Shown here: positions 9,038 to 18,822 of the stretch, one piece after another | Position numbering within the stretch: position 1 is the stretch's first letter | Layout: the number at the start of each line of letters is the position of its first letter | From: Malaciobacter marinus | GTDB taxonomy: Bacteria > Campylobacterota > Campylobacteria > Campylobacterales > Arcobacteraceae | Direction of reading: 5' to 3' | Length of the DNA stretch: 64,000 bases | Assembly (NCBI RefSeq): GCF_003544855.1 | Contig: NZ_CP032101.1 | Location: 1,116,001 to 1,180,000, forward strand | The notes under the pieces: model-generated | What the model saw: the letters and a program-made list of their open reading frames with translations, nothing else | Databases searched by the model: none | Told to the model about the DNA's origin: nothing | Translations under genes and position numbers: made by a program

Positions 9038-10315
9038 GTCTTTTGGATTTACATGATATGAATTTTTTGTTGCTTGAAAGTTTAATGTATCACTTACTCT
9101 TCCAATTACATAACCTTTTTTAATCCATTTACCAACTTTTAGTGTTGGAGCTATTTCATCAAGATGAGAATAAATAGTATGCAAGCCATTACTATGTTGT
9201 ACTATTACAACATTCTCAAGCATACCTGCATTTCTCTTTGCATAAACAATTTTTCCATTAAATATAGAGTAAACTTTTGCTTTTGGTCTATTTGTTTTTA
9301 ATATAACTGATTCATTAAATAATTTTATTTTATATACTGGATCATAATATTTCCCAAACTTTTTTATGACTTTAAAGCTTTTTAATGGTGAAATGGTTTT
9401 TTTACCTCTATATCTTGATATTTTAACACCTCTTGTTGAAGAACCAATCATTCTAACATCCAAGTCAATATCTTGTGCATATCTTTTTTGAACTTCACTT
9501 TTGGTATTACTTTTACCTTTTCTTTGCTTTTCTCTTTTCTTTTTTAATGCAAGTAATCTTTTTCTTTCTCTTTCTCTTCTTGCTCTTTCTTTTTTTAACT
9601 CTTTAGATTTTAAGATATTTAATTGGCTTAGTAAAGATGACAACTCTTGTTGTTTTCTTATTACACTTTTTAACTCTTTTTGATATGTTTCATGTTTATT
9701 TTCAAGTGATTTTATAGATTTTGAATGTTCATTTATAAGTTTATTTAACTCTACTTTTTTCTTAGTTCTTTTTTGAATATAATCTTTGATAGTATCGATT
9801 TTCTTTTCATTCTCTTTTTTGTTTAAAGTTATTGTTTCATAGTTATTATTTAATTTTAAAATTTGATCTTTAGAATGCTCTGAAAGTAAAGTATAAATTT
9901 CGTTATCTATTAACTCTTTTTCTGAACTTTCCTTTGCTAATTTTATTGCAATTGATGAAGTGAAGTTTTCAATAATTGTATCAACAATTTGTTCTTCATT
10001 TGTTTTTTTCTTTTCTATTAAATTTTTTGATTTTTTTTGAAGTTTATTTAAATTGTTTTTTGAATTTTCAAGTAAATTTTGATGCTTTTTTATATCATTA
10101 TTAACATTAATTATTTGTTTTTCAAGAGTTGTTAATTCACTATTTTGCAATTTAATTTGTTTTGCTAAAAGTTTAATTTTTAAAGTTGTTTTCATTTTTC
10201 TTGATTTACTTTTATCAAGTATTGATTTATTGTTTTCAATCTTTTTTTCAATACTTTTACTTGAAGCATTTAAGAAATTAAAAATTAGAGTAATAGCTAA
10301 TATTATTTTAATCAT
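9023..10315 (-). CDS. EnvC-like murein hydrolase activator (M23 peptidase family)
   Basis: A 430-aa exported protein: N-terminal signal, a long coiled coil (about residues 20-255, Lys/Glu-rich) and a C-terminal LytM/M23 domain (about 330-430). The metal site is degraded: HSNGLHTIYSHL keeps parts of the fold, but the full catalytic HxH set is not evident. This fits EnvC, which activates amidases instead of cutting peptidoglycan. It lies directly downstream of ftsE-ftsX, whose complex recruits EnvC; its start overlaps the ftsX end. Confidence 0.8.
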   Translation of the reverse strand: MIKIILAITLIFNFLNASSKSIEKKIENNKSILDKSKSRKMKTTLKIKLLAKQIKLQNSELTTLEKQIINVNNDIKKHQNLLENSKNNLNKLQKKSKNLIEKKKTNEEQIVDTIIENFTSSIAIKLAKESSEKELIDNEIYTLLSEHSKDQILKLNNNYETITLNKKENEKKIDTIKDYIQKRTKKKVELNKLINEHSKSIKSLENKHETYQKELKSVIRKQQELSSLLSQLNILKSKELKKERARRERERKRLLALKKKREKQRKGKSNTKSEVQKRYAQDIDLDVRMIGSSTRGVKISRYRGKKTISPLKSFKVIKKFGKYYDPVYKIKLFNESVILKTNRPKAKVYSIFNGKIVYAKRNAGMLENVVIVQHSNGLHTIYSHLDEIAPTLKVGKWIKKGYVIGRVSDTLNFQATKNSYHVNPKDLFRI

Positions 10316-11126
10316 TTTTAATCTTATATTTTATTAATACACCAAATATTGTTAAAATAGAAATACCAAGAGATAAAAAGAATAGTTTAACTAATTCACT
10401 ACTTAATGATATCTCAACATCTACTATTTCGCTTAATTCTTGAGGAAAAATTAAAATTAAATTATTAACTAGAAATGTAAATAATCCTGCAACTAAGAAA
10501 AATGCAATAAATGCACTTAAAATAGCATATTTTATTATTGTAGAAGAGCTATACAAAATAGACGCACCATGTAGTTGCAGTATGGCAATTTTTTCTTGAT
10601 GTTCATAAAACCAAATTTGAATTTGTTTTGCTAGTATTAAAATTGAAAAGATTAAAATAACAACAAAAAGAACTAAACTTATTTCATTTATAAGTAATAG
10701 CAGCAAAAAGACTTGGTTATGGTTTTTTGAAAAAATTTCAACTTTTCTTATATTTTTATTCTTATAAAGTTCATCTTTTATATTATTTAATTCAGTTGTT
10801 GTGGGGAACTCTTCTAAATGAATTTTATAAAAATTTGGTAATTTTTGTCTTAATAGCTTAATAGATGTATCTGATAAGTTTGATTTGATATCATCGATAA
10901 TCTCTTCTTTTTTTAATGTAACAATTCTATTTACGTTTATATTTGAAAGCTTATTTATATTCTCTTTTATTAAAGGGGTATTAGTTATTACAACTATTGA
11001 GTAATCATTTGATATTTTTTTCTTATATTGATTTACTGTATTTTGTGCAAACAAATATAAGGTAAATGTTATTAACATTGCACTAAGAGGTATAACAAAT
11101 GCAAGAATATTTTTAAGAAACTTCAT
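10308..11126 (-). CDS. ftsX: Cell-division ABC permease FtsX
   Basis: A 272-aa membrane protein with four expected segments: one near the N-terminus (residues 7-27), then three in the C-terminal half. The large periplasmic loop between segments 1 and 2 (about 30-135) would bind the EnvC-like activator. It transmits FtsE ATPase cycles to septal peptidoglycan hydrolysis. It overlaps ftsE upstream and the EnvC-like gene downstream, a tight translationally coupled operon. Confidence 0.85.
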   Translation of the reverse strand: MKFLKNILAFVIPLSAMLITFTLYLFAQNTVNQYKKKISNDYSIVVITNTPLIKENINKLSNINVNRIVTLKKEEIIDDIKSNLSDTSIKLLRQKLPNFYKIHLEEFPTTTELNNIKDELYKNKNIRKVEIFSKNHNQVFLLLLLINEISLVLFVVILIFSILILAKQIQIWFYEHQEKIAILQLHGASILYSSSTIIKYAILSAFIAFFLVAGLFTFLVNNLILIFPQELSEIVDVEISLSSELVKLFFLSLGISILTIFGVLIKYKIKND

Positions 11127-11775
11127 ATATTATCCCATCTTCAATTGATAATTGCCTAAATCTAATTCCAAAATTCTTAGGAACCCTATGTGTTACAACT
11201 ACGACAGTTATTCCTAATTGTTCATTTGCACCTTTTAATAAGTTCCATACAACTTCAGCAGAATAGTCATCTAGGTTTCCTGTTGGTTCATCTGCAATGA
11301 TTAGCTTTGGATTATGTGCTAATGCTCTAGCAACTGCTACTCTTTGTTGTTCTCCCCCACTTAATTCATTTGGATAATATCCTGCTCTATGACCAAGCTT
11401 AACGTGATGTAAAAGTTTTGTTGCTTGATCTCTTGATATTTCATTTGAGTAACCATTTATCTTAAGGGGAATCATTATGTTTTCTTCAATTGTCCACTCA
11501 TGTATAAGTTTATAATCTTGAAAAATTATTCCTATATCTCTTCTTACTTTTCTTAGCATTTTTGCAGATATATTATACATCTCCTGTCCATCAATATTTA
11601 AACTACCATGTTTTAAGCCGATATCTCCATAAAATGATTTCAAAAGTGTAGATTTTCCACTACCACTTGTTCCACCAATAAAAATAAACTCTTTACTATT
11701 AATTGCAAAGTTTCCTTTTTTTATAATAAATTTATTTTCATCATATGCTAAGTAGATATTTTTTGCTTTTATCAT
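11113..11775 (-). CDS. ftsE: Cell-division ATP-binding protein FtsE
   Basis: A 220-aa ABC ATPase partner of FtsX. Walker [14 protein letters not shown]-loop FQDYKL, signature [15 protein letters not shown], Walker [13 protein letters not shown] and the switch His in VVVTHR are all intact. Its ATG overlaps the trmB stop by one base (TAATG), so trmB-ftsE-ftsX-M23 are probably co-transcribed. Confidence 0.95.
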   Translation of the reverse strand: MIKAKNIYLAYDENKFIIKKGNFAINSKEFIFIGGTSGSGKSTLLKSFYGDIGLKHGSLNIDGQEMYNISAKMLRKVRRDIGIIFQDYKLIHEWTIEENIMIPLKINGYSNEISRDQATKLLHHVKLGHRAGYYPNELSGGEQQRVAVARALAHNPKLIIADEPTGNLDDYSAEVVWNLLKGANEQLGITVVVVTHRVPKNFGIRFRQLSIEDGIIYEVS

Positions 11776-12959
11776 TATTTTAAAATCTCTTTCAATCTTT
11801 CATGGGCTTTAATATTTGAACTTGTAGGAAGAGGCGAACCTTGATAATATGAAGCCTTATTATTTTCTACATATATATATTTACTAAGTGGTCTATTAAA
11901 ACTTCCGAATGTAACTTCTATTAATCCAGAGTTTGGTTCATCTAATAAAAATAAGTCTTCAATATGAATAAAAAAGTTTTCATCAAGCATAGGTTTATTT
12001 GAAATGATATCTTTAAACTTTTCAAGGTTTATTTTCCCAAAAGAGAAATCATATTTTAAATCAATATCTTCATCTTCTCTTTGGCATTGCAAAACAACAT
12101 CATAGATATTTTTACCTTGTTTTTTCCATCTATCTTCATATTTGCTAGAAACTTCTAAGTCTTTATTTATGTCAATTGTAATTTTTCCGCTATTTAAATT
12201 TGTTAAAAGCTCAACACAATAATCGAAATATTTTCTACTATCTGATCTTAATTCAAGTGTTCCTTTTGGCATTAGTACTCTTAATGCTTCATCTATAAAC
12301 TCATTTGAATAGATTCTTCTATGAGGTTTTTTATCCCATGGTACTGGAAAGTGTACAAATATTTTGCCAACTTTATTTGAATCTATAAATTCCATAAAAA
12401 GTCTTGCATCATAATTTACAACTAAAACATTATCAATTTCTTGAATTTTTAACTGTTTTAAAAGTTGTTCTATTGAGGGTGTATGAATTTCTAATCCAAT
12501 AAATTGAACATTAGGGTTCTTTTTTGCTTGATAAAGTAAGTGTCTTCCACTTCCAAACCCAATTTCTATTTGAATTTCTTTATTAGTTTTAAAATCATCA
12601 ACAAAATATTGTATATCTTTTAAGTACTCTTTTTTAGGCTCTATTTTTTGATTAAAACTGTTTGTATTTGAAAAAACAATATTTGCACCAATCTCTTCTA
12701 CATATGCATTTAATGCATCTTTTACTAAAGTAACAGGAGTAACTCTAGTTACTTTATCTGCTTTTAGCATTCTATTGTCATTTTTATCTTTTAACGTTAA
12801 TAAAAAATCTTTACTTTCATAACTTACACCAATTTTATACTCTACTCTTCTATCTTCTTTAGTAAAGTTATATGATTTTGCACAAAACTTAAAATCAACA
12901 CCATTTTTTTCAAATGGTGTTTTTATATTTTTTTCATTATTAAAAACTATATGAGGCAT
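11775..12959 (-). CDS. trmB: tRNA (guanine-N7)-methyltransferase
   Basis: Makes m7G46 in tRNA using SAM. In 394 aa the catalytic domain is central (about 125-270): IEIGFGSGRHLLYQAKKNP is the SAM loop, GLEIHTPSIEQLL follows, and FVHFPVPWDKKPHRRI is the TrmB-specific PxPW-type motif. N- and C-terminal extensions of over 100 residues each are absent in E. coli TrmB (239 aa) but usual in Campylobacterota. Confidence 0.9.
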   Translation of the reverse strand: MPHIVFNNEKNIKTPFEKNGVDFKFCAKSYNFTKEDRRVEYKIGVSYESKDFLLTLKDKNDNRMLKADKVTRVTPVTLVKDALNAYVEEIGANIVFSNTNSFNQKIEPKKEYLKDIQYFVDDFKTNKEIQIEIGFGSGRHLLYQAKKNPNVQFIGLEIHTPSIEQLLKQLKIQEIDNVLVVNYDARLFMEFIDSNKVGKIFVHFPVPWDKKPHRRIYSNEFIDEALRVLMPKGTLELRSDSRKYFDYCVELLTNLNSGKITIDINKDLEVSSKYEDRWKKQGKNIYDVVLQCQREDEDIDLKYDFSFGKINLEKFKDIISNKPMLDENFFIHIEDLFLLDEPNSGLIEVTFGSFNRPLSKYIYVENNKASYYQGSPLPTSSNIKAHERLKEILK

Positions 12960-12962
12960 TGA

Positions 12963-14243
12963 TTATTTTAACTCTCTTAATTTAGGTAATATTAGTTGTG
13001 TTGTATCTGTTTTTTCAGATGCAATCCCAAACTCATCAACAGACTGAATTGAATAGCTATACTCAACACCTCTTACGATATCTTTATCTTCATATCTTAA
13101 TGCTTTTATTCCAGATATTTTAATAGTCTTTTTATTGAACATACCATCTTTTACTGTTTTATAGACATTGAAGCTAACTGTTCTTTTATCAGCACTTTGC
13201 CAATTTAAAATCGCTTTTTCACCTTGAATTTGTGCTAATGTCATAATTGGTTTATTTACTTTATTTAAAGTAGAACCCATTACTGCATTTACATTTAAAC
13301 TACTTTCTAAACCATCTTTATCAGTTGCAGTAATTTTGTAAAAAAAGATTTTTCCATCTTCATTAATAAAATCTTCATAATCTAATGTTTTACTATTAAC
13401 ACTTTTTAAATAAGAAAACCCACTAGTGGCACTTGAACTTCTATAAATATTATATCTTACAATATCAGAAGATTCAGATGCATTCCAATTTAATACTATT
13501 TTTCTTGGTCTATTTGTTGAAGCTTTTAATGTATAAATTCCAGCTGGTAAAGCCTTTGTTTGTGCTTTTACTATTTGACTTGGTTTTGTTGGAATATCAT
13601 CAAAAGTATATGCAGTTACCCTATAATTGTAAACTACACTATCTTTTAAATCTTCATCAATATATTCAGCTTGAAGTCTTCCTTTTACATCATCTAGTTC
13701 TTTCCATTTAGGAGTTTGAGGAGAGCTTCTTTCAACTTTATAGTATGCAACTCTTTCATTCCCATGAGGTCTCCAAATTAATTTAATTTGTCTTGGAAGA
13801 TTAGAAATAGCTTGAATAAAGCTAATTCCCTCTGGTAAGTCTAATGTTGAAACTATATAGTCTTTTGTAGTTTTTGATTCAACATCATTTTTTGTTGCAC
13901 TAGATATTTTATAAACATATTTTGTATTTGGTTCAACATTTGTATCTAAATAGTGAGTTATATATTTGTTTTCAATAGTATCAATAAGTTTTAGTTTTGT
14001 TCCATCTTTTTGTAAATTTGCTCTATAAAAATTATAACCTGTAACTCTTGTATCATCAACTTTTTTCCACTCAAATGCAATCGCATTAATATCACTTATA
14101 GATCTAATAGAATTAGAATCCACTATTTCAAGTGTTTCATCAATTTTTGGTTTTTTAGCTGACATTAAGTCACCTTTGTAACTACAACCACTAACTAAAA
14201 GAATCAAAGCAAGTGATGATGTGATTTTCATCAAGTTTTTCAT
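12963..14243 (-). CDS. Fibronectin type III repeat lipoprotein
   Basis: A 426-aa secreted lipoprotein: signal MKNLMKITSSLALILLVSGC with lipobox VSGC, then about four FN3-like modules (WKKVDDTRVTGYNFYR, WRPHGNERVAYYKVER, WNASESSDIVRYNIYR, WQSADKRTVSFNVYK mark the repeats). ATG 14243 is preferred to the upstream TTG because GGAGAATATTG precedes it. The 5' end lies 53 bases inside the pseudouridine synthase gene, in another frame. Likely a surface or outer-membrane binding protein; the ligand is unknown. Confidence 0.8.
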   Translation of the reverse strand: MKNLMKITSSLALILLVSGCSYKGDLMSAKKPKIDETLEIVDSNSIRSISDINAIAFEWKKVDDTRVTGYNFYRANLQKDGTKLKLIDTIENKYITHYLDTNVEPNTKYVYKISSATKNDVESKTTKDYIVSTLDLPEGISFIQAISNLPRQIKLIWRPHGNERVAYYKVERSSPQTPKWKELDDVKGRLQAEYIDEDLKDSVVYNYRVTAYTFDDIPTKPSQIVKAQTKALPAGIYTLKASTNRPRKIVLNWNASESSDIVRYNIYRSSSATSGFSYLKSVNSKTLDYEDFINEDGKIFFYKITATDKDGLESSLNVNAVMGSTLNKVNKPIMTLAQIQGEKAILNWQSADKRTVSFNVYKTVKDGMFNKKTIKISGIKALRYEDKDIVRGVEYSYSIQSVDEFGIASEKTDTTQLILPKLRELK

Positions 14244-15177
14244 CAATATTCTCCATTTTAAAATTATTCTGTAAAAATTGTTCTATATCATCGGGTAAAT
14301 CTGCCTTAAAGCTCATTTTTTCGTTTGTTATAGGATGATAAAGATATAAACTATAAGCGTGCAGATAAAATCTATTTATTTTATTTAATTCGCCCTTAAA
14401 CCCATATAAATTATCCCCTAGAATATGCCTACTTATCGAACTTATATGAACTCTTATTTGATGAGTTCTTCCTGTGAAAAGTTTTGCAGCAATTAATTCA
14501 TATTTTTCATTTTTACTCAAAGCAATTTTTGCAAATGCAGATTTTGCATATTTACCATCTTCAACAATTGCCATTTTCAATCTATTATTGGGATTTCTTG
14601 CAATTGGTTTTTCCATAATCATATTCTCTTTTAATGGTAAATCTATAATTGCTAGATAGTACCTACCCATTGATTTATCTTCTAGTTGCTTTGCTAATTT
14701 TGCATGTGCTTCATTTGATTTAGCAACAACCATAACACCACTGGTTCCTTTATCTAGTCTATGTACAATTCCATGTCTTTGCTCTCCACTTATTGTTGAA
14801 AGAGATATATCTTTTAATTTTAACCAATCAACTAAAGTGGCATCTTTTACACTTGGTGCATCATGTACAGTTAAGTTATAAGGTTTATTTAAAACTAATA
14901 TATGCTCATCTTCATAGATAACTTTTATCTCTTTGCCTTTTAAAGATTCTATTATAAAATCTTTATCTTTGATTTTAGAAATTTCTGCTTTTGGAAAATT
15001 TACACTAACTTTTTGATTCTCTTTTAGCTTTAATCCTGTTTTTTTTGATTCTTTTTCATCAACTTTAACAAAGCCCTTTTTTATAAGCTGTTCTATTTGA
15101 TTTCTAGATGCATCTATATGCATTGAAAGAAACTTATCTAGTCTATTTGGGCTGTAAACAATAAAATTTTTATCCAT
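14191..15177 (-). CDS. RluA-family 23S rRNA pseudouridine synthase (RluD-like)
   Basis: A 328-aa enzyme converting uridines to pseudouridine in 23S rRNA. It has an N-terminal S4 RNA-binding domain (about residues 10-70) and a catalytic domain with HRLDKGTSG, whose Asp is the nucleophile, then FTGRTHQIRVH. The RluC/RluD subgroup cannot be settled by eye. It overlaps the FN3 lipoprotein gene at its 3' end and is divergent from rodA with only 19 bases between. Confidence 0.9.
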   Translation of the reverse strand: MDKNFIVYSPNRLDKFLSMHIDASRNQIEQLIKKGFVKVDEKESKKTGLKLKENQKVSVNFPKAEISKIKDKDFIIESLKGKEIKVIYEDEHILVLNKPYNLTVHDAPSVKDATLVDWLKLKDISLSTISGEQRHGIVHRLDKGTSGVMVVAKSNEAHAKLAKQLEDKSMGRYYLAIIDLPLKENMIMEKPIARNPNNRLKMAIVEDGKYAKSAFAKIALSKNEKYELIAAKLFTGRTHQIRVHISSISRHILGDNLYGFKGELNKINRFYLHAYSLYLYHPITNEKMSFKADLPDDIEQFLQNNFKMENIDEKLDENHIITCFDSFS

Positions 15178-15196
15178 ATTTTGCTACTCTTTCATT

Positions 15197-16303
15197 ATGC
15201 GTTTATTTGATAAGAGAATTGTATCTCATTTTGATTATTTATTAATAATTTTTATTTTACCATTAATACTATTATCATACCATTTGATAAGTGAAACTAA
15301 TGAAACATTAGCCAATAAACAATTGGTATATTTTTCTTTGTCTTTACTATTTTTTATTGGTGTATTTTTACTTCCAATTAGAAAACACATAAGGTTAATG
15401 CCATTATTTTATTGGATAGGTATTGCACTTTTGCTCTCAGTTGAGTTTTGGGGAGAAAGTAGGCTTGGTGCTAAAAGATGGATTAGTATTCCATTTTTAG
15501 AAACCACAATTCAACCCTCAGAAGTTATAAAACCTGTATTTATTTTAATGATTGGTTATTTGGTTCACAATAGGCCACCTCCAAGAGATGGATATGGAAT
15601 CAAAGATTTTATTTATTTTTCATTCTATATTCTTTTGCCTTTTATTTTAATTGCAAAAGAGCCAGATTTAGGAACAGCACTTGTTTTACTTTTAGTTGGT
15701 TATGGAATTTTATTTGTAATTGGTGTAAATTGGAGAATTTGGGCAACTATTATGTTTATAGTTGCAGTTAGTGCACCCTTTGCATATACATATTTAATTA
15801 AAGATTATCAAAAGAAAAGAATAATAGATTTTGTTTCTGAAAAGCCAAGTTACCATGTACAACAATCTATAATAGCAATAGGTTCTGGAGGTTTAAACGG
15901 TAAAGATAGTGATGAAGCTACTCAAACACAATTAAAGTTTCTACCCATAGCCACAAGTGATTTTATTTTTGCTTTTTTTGTTGAAAGATATGGTTTCCTA
16001 GGTGCAGTTTTACTGATAGTAATTTATACTTTATTGATTTATCACTTGCTTTTAATGAACTCCTACTTTAAAGATGATTTTATAATTAGAGCCTTTGCTT
16101 CAGGAGTTGGTTTATTGATATTTTTTAATATGAGTGTAAATATACTTATGGTTATAGGTTTTGCTCCAGTTGTTGGACTTCCTTTACCACTTTTTTCATA
16201 TGGTGGAAGTTCCTTTATAAATTTTATTGTATTAATTGCAATATTAGAAAATTTACTTGCATTTAGATTTATGGATATGTACGATTTTGAGAGAAAATTG
16301 TAA
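15197..16303 (+). CDS. rodA: SEDS peptidoglycan glycosyltransferase RodA
   Basis: A 368-aa polytopic membrane protein (about 10 segments) that polymerises lateral-wall glycan with a class B PBP. SEDS marks: TTIQPSEVIKP, KEPDLGTALVLL with the key Asp, and GLPLPLFSYGGSSF near the C-terminus. RodA is chosen over FtsW from the overall resemblance of the sequence; FtsW remains possible. Confidence 0.88.
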   Translation: MRLFDKRIVSHFDYLLIIFILPLILLSYHLISETNETLANKQLVYFSLSLLFFIGVFLLPIRKHIRLMPLFYWIGIALLLSVEFWGESRLGAKRWISIPFLETTIQPSEVIKPVFILMIGYLVHNRPPPRDGYGIKDFIYFSFYILLPFILIAKEPDLGTALVLLLVGYGILFVIGVNWRIWATIMFIVAVSAPFAYTYLIKDYQKKRIIDFVSEKPSYHVQQSIIAIGSGGLNGKDSDEATQTQLKFLPIATSDFIFAFFVERYGFLGAVLLIVIYTLLIYHLLLMNSYFKDDFIIRAFASGVGLLIFFNMSVNILMVIGFAPVVGLPLPLFSYGGSSFINFIVLIAILENLLAFRFMDMYDFERKL

Positions 16304-16325
16304 TAAAAGATATACTAACTTTCTT

Positions 16326-16360
16326 AGTAAAGTAACTATTTAATTCTAGTTACTTTACTT
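16326..16360. terminator. Bidirectional terminator between rodA and tonB-like gene
   Basis: AGTAAAGTAACTA-(8)-TAGTTACTTTACT, a perfect 13-bp stem followed by TTTT on the plus strand and lying one base from the opposing stop codon. Confidence 0.75.
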
Positions 16361-17170
16361 TTAATATAATCTATAATGAACATATATTCTTATTTTTGTA
16401 ACCTCTTTAGGACGTGGATAATCTTTATATGCAATTTTTATTGTATCTATACTATTCTCATCCAAGGCTGTATAACTAGAAGAGTTTATAACTTTTAATC
16501 CTTTTATATCACCATTTGGGTATAAAAAGAATTCAACAACATTCACTCCTTGTTGTTTTGTCCTTATTGCAATTCTTGGATAACCTTTAGAACTTAAATA
16601 TTTTTGTGTAATTCTTCCAATATCTTTTAAGTTATTTTGTAAAAATGCTTTTTGAACTTTTGTAAACTTATCATATTCATCACCATAAAGTTTAATATAA
16701 CTTTTTGTTACATCATCAAGTAACTCTTTATCTAATACAGGATTTTCAAGTAAAAAGTTTTCAAGTGAACTTTTATCTACACTTTTTCTTCTTTCTTGTG
16801 GTTTAATCTCTTTTTGTACTTTTTTAAATTCTTTTTGTTTTTTAACAATTTTTTTAGACTCTTTGACAATTTTTTTCTTTGTTTTTACAACTTTTTCTCT
16901 TCTTTTTTGAGGCTTTATCTCTTTTTGTACTTTTTTAAATTTCTTTGGAATTTCTTTTTTTAAACTCTTTTTTTCTTTTATAATTTTTGGTTCACTCTTT
17001 TTTATTGGTTTTGGTTTTTTTAGCTGAACGTATGTAATAGAGCTTTTTTTCTTTTTACTCTCTATTTTTTTCTCATGGAAATCTTCTTGCTTTTTTTCAA
17101 CCTCATAGTTAAATAAAAAAAGTATATGTATAATAATTGAAAAAATAAGTGCTAGTATAAACGTTTTCAT
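16361..17170 (-). CDS. TonB-family energy transducer
   Basis: A 269-aa protein: N-terminal membrane anchor (MKTFILALIFSIIIHILFLF), a long Lys/Glu/Pro-rich spacer, and a TonB C-terminal domain (GVNVVEFFLYPNGDIKGLKV onward). ATG 17170 is preferred; a longer frame reaches across the hemL start. The spacer contains a duplicated block, KVQKEIKPQ(K/E)RR, encoded by a 25-bp exact DNA repeat. Neither ExbB nor ExbD is adjacent. Confidence 0.8.
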   Translation of the reverse strand: MKTFILALIFSIIIHILFLFNYEVEKKQEDFHEKKIESKKKKSSITYVQLKKPKPIKKSEPKIIKEKKSLKKEIPKKFKKVQKEIKPQKRREKVVKTKKKIVKESKKIVKKQKEFKKVQKEIKPQERRKSVDKSSLENFLLENPVLDKELLDDVTKSYIKLYGDEYDKFTKVQKAFLQNNLKDIGRITQKYLSSKGYPRIAIRTKQQGVNVVEFFLYPNGDIKGLKVINSSSYTALDENSIDTIKIAYKDYPRPKEVTKIRIYVHYRLY

Positions 17171-17223
17171 AACGGGATTATAGTATAATGAAGCTTTTAA
17201 ATTTAACAAAGATAGGATATTTA

Positions 17224-18504
17224 ATGTTTGATAAATCAATAACAGCATATGAAGAAGCAAAAAAAGTAATTCCTGGTGGAGTTGATTCACCAGTTAGAGC
17301 ATTTAAAAGTGTAGGTGGAACACCTCCATTTATTGATAGAGGTGAGGGTGCTTATCTTATTGATGTAGATGGTAATAAATATTTAGATTTTATTCAAAGC
17401 TGGGGTCCTTTGATTTTTGGACATTGTGATAAAGATATTGAAGAAGCTGTAATTAAAACTGTAAAAAAAGGTTTAAGTTTTGGTGCTCCAACTGTATTAG
17501 AAACTGAACTTGCAAGTGAAATTGTTGAGATGTATGACAATATAGATAAAGTTAGATTTGTAAATTCTGGAACAGAAGCAGTGATGAGTGCTATTAGATT
17601 AGCAAGAGGTGTTACAGGTAAAAATGGAATTTTAAAGTTTGAGGGATGTTATCATGGACATTCTGATTCTTTATTAGTTCAAGCAGGTTCTGGTATGGCT
17701 ACTTTTGGTACTCCAAGCTCACCAGGTGTTCCAGCAGATTTAACAAAACATACATTACTTTGTGAATATAACAATATTGATGAGTTAAAAAAATGTTTTG
17801 AAGCAAGTGATGATATTGCTTGTATTATTATTGAGCCAATTGCAGGAAATATGGGATTTGTTCCAGCTGATGAAGAGTTTTTAACACAATGTAGAAAACT
17901 TTGTGATGAAAATGGTGCACTTTTAATATTTGATGAAGTAATGAGTGGTTTTAGAGCGAGTTTAACAGGAGCTCATGGTGTAGTTAATACTAAATCAGAT
18001 ATTATAACTTTTGGTAAAGTAATTGGTGCTGGTATGCCAGTTGGAGCTTTTGCTGCTAGTAGTGAAATAATGGCTCATTTAAGTCCGGATGGAGCAGTAT
18101 ATCAAGCTGGTACTTTAAGTGGAAATCCAGTTGCTATGGCAGCAGGACTTGTAAGTCTTAGAAAGATTAAAGCCCAAAAAGGTTTATATGAAAAATTAAA
18201 CCAAAAAGTAACAAAACTGTTAGCAGGATTTAAAAAAGCAGCAGAAGATAATAATATTGCATTTCAAGTTGATTCAAGAGGATCTATGTTTGGATTCTTC
18301 TTTTGTGAAAAACCACCAAGAAACTTTAAAGAGGTTGGTACTTGTAATTTTGATAGATTTGCTAAGTTTCACCAAGAGATGCTAAAAAGAGGTTTTTATT
18401 TTGCTTGCTCTCAATATGAAGCAGCATTTATGTGTGAAGCAATTAGTGATGAGGATATTGACAATTGTATTAAAGCTGCACAAGAAGTGATGGCTAAATT
18501 ATAA
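17224..18504 (+). CDS. hemL: Glutamate-1-semialdehyde 2,1-aminomutase
   Basis: PLP enzyme making 5-aminolevulinate in the C5 heme pathway. 426 aa, with start [34 protein letters not shown], and the PLP lysine in [18 protein letters not shown] 17224 is chosen because AGGAT sits eight bases upstream and homologues start MFDKS; an upstream ATG at 17188 would overlap the divergent tonB-like promoter region. Confidence 0.95.
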   Translation: MFDKSITAYEEAKKVIPGGVDSPVRAFKSVGGTPPFIDRGEGAYLIDVDGNKYLDFIQSWGPLIFGHCDKDIEEAVIKTVKKGLSFGAPTVLETELASEIVEMYDNIDKVRFVNSGTEAVMSAIRLARGVTGKNGILKFEGCYHGHSDSLLVQAGSGMATFGTPSSPGVPADLTKHTLLCEYNNIDELKKCFEASDDIACIIIEPIAGNMGFVPADEEFLTQCRKLCDENGALLIFDEVMSGFRASLTGAHGVVNTKSDIITFGKVIGAGMPVGAFAASSEIMAHLSPDGAVYQAGTLSGNPVAMAAGLVSLRKIKAQKGLYEKLNQKVTKLLAGFKKAAEDNNIAFQVDSRGSMFGFFFCEKPPRNFKEVGTCNFDRFAKFHQEMLKRGFYFACSQYEAAFMCEAISDEDIDNCIKAAQEVMAKL

Positions 18505-18516
18505 GATAGGAAATAT

Positions 18517-18822
18517 ATGGAAAATAATAATCAACAACCAAAACACCAATCTAAGTTAAGAGCTTTAGATAATTTATCTTTAGGACTCTCTTTAGTTGCA
18601 GCAGTTGCGATTGGATTTGGTGTAGGGTATGGCTTGAAACATCTATTTGGATATGACTGGCTTTTATGGCTAGGACTTTTTTGGGGTATTGCAGCAGCTG
18701 TATTAAATATAGTAAAAGCATATAAAAGAGCTCAAAAAGAGTATGAAGGTTTAGAAAACGATCCAAGATATGCCCATAGAGCAAAATATGGGGATAAAAA
18801 ATTTGATGATGAAGATGATTAA
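18517..18822 (+). CDS. AtpZ/AtpI-family membrane protein
   Basis: A 101-aa protein with two membrane segments (LGLSLVAAVAIGFGVGYGL and WLLWLGLFWGIAAAVLNIV), the pattern of AtpZ-type proteins tied to F1Fo ATP synthase assembly or Mg2+ uptake. It follows hemL by 12 bases, and the ATP synthase operon is not nearby. The acidic C-terminus overlaps the next gene. Confidence 0.75.
   Translation: MENNNQQPKHQSKLRALDNLSLGLSLVAAVAIGFGVGYGLKHLFGYDWLLWLGLFWGIAAAVLNIVKAYKRAQKEYEGLENDPRYAHRAKYGDKKFDDEDD

Noticed and set aside
17171-17290. N-terminal extension of the tonB-like protein
   Set aside because: It crosses the divergent promoter and the hemL start; ATG 17170 begins a proper membrane anchor.
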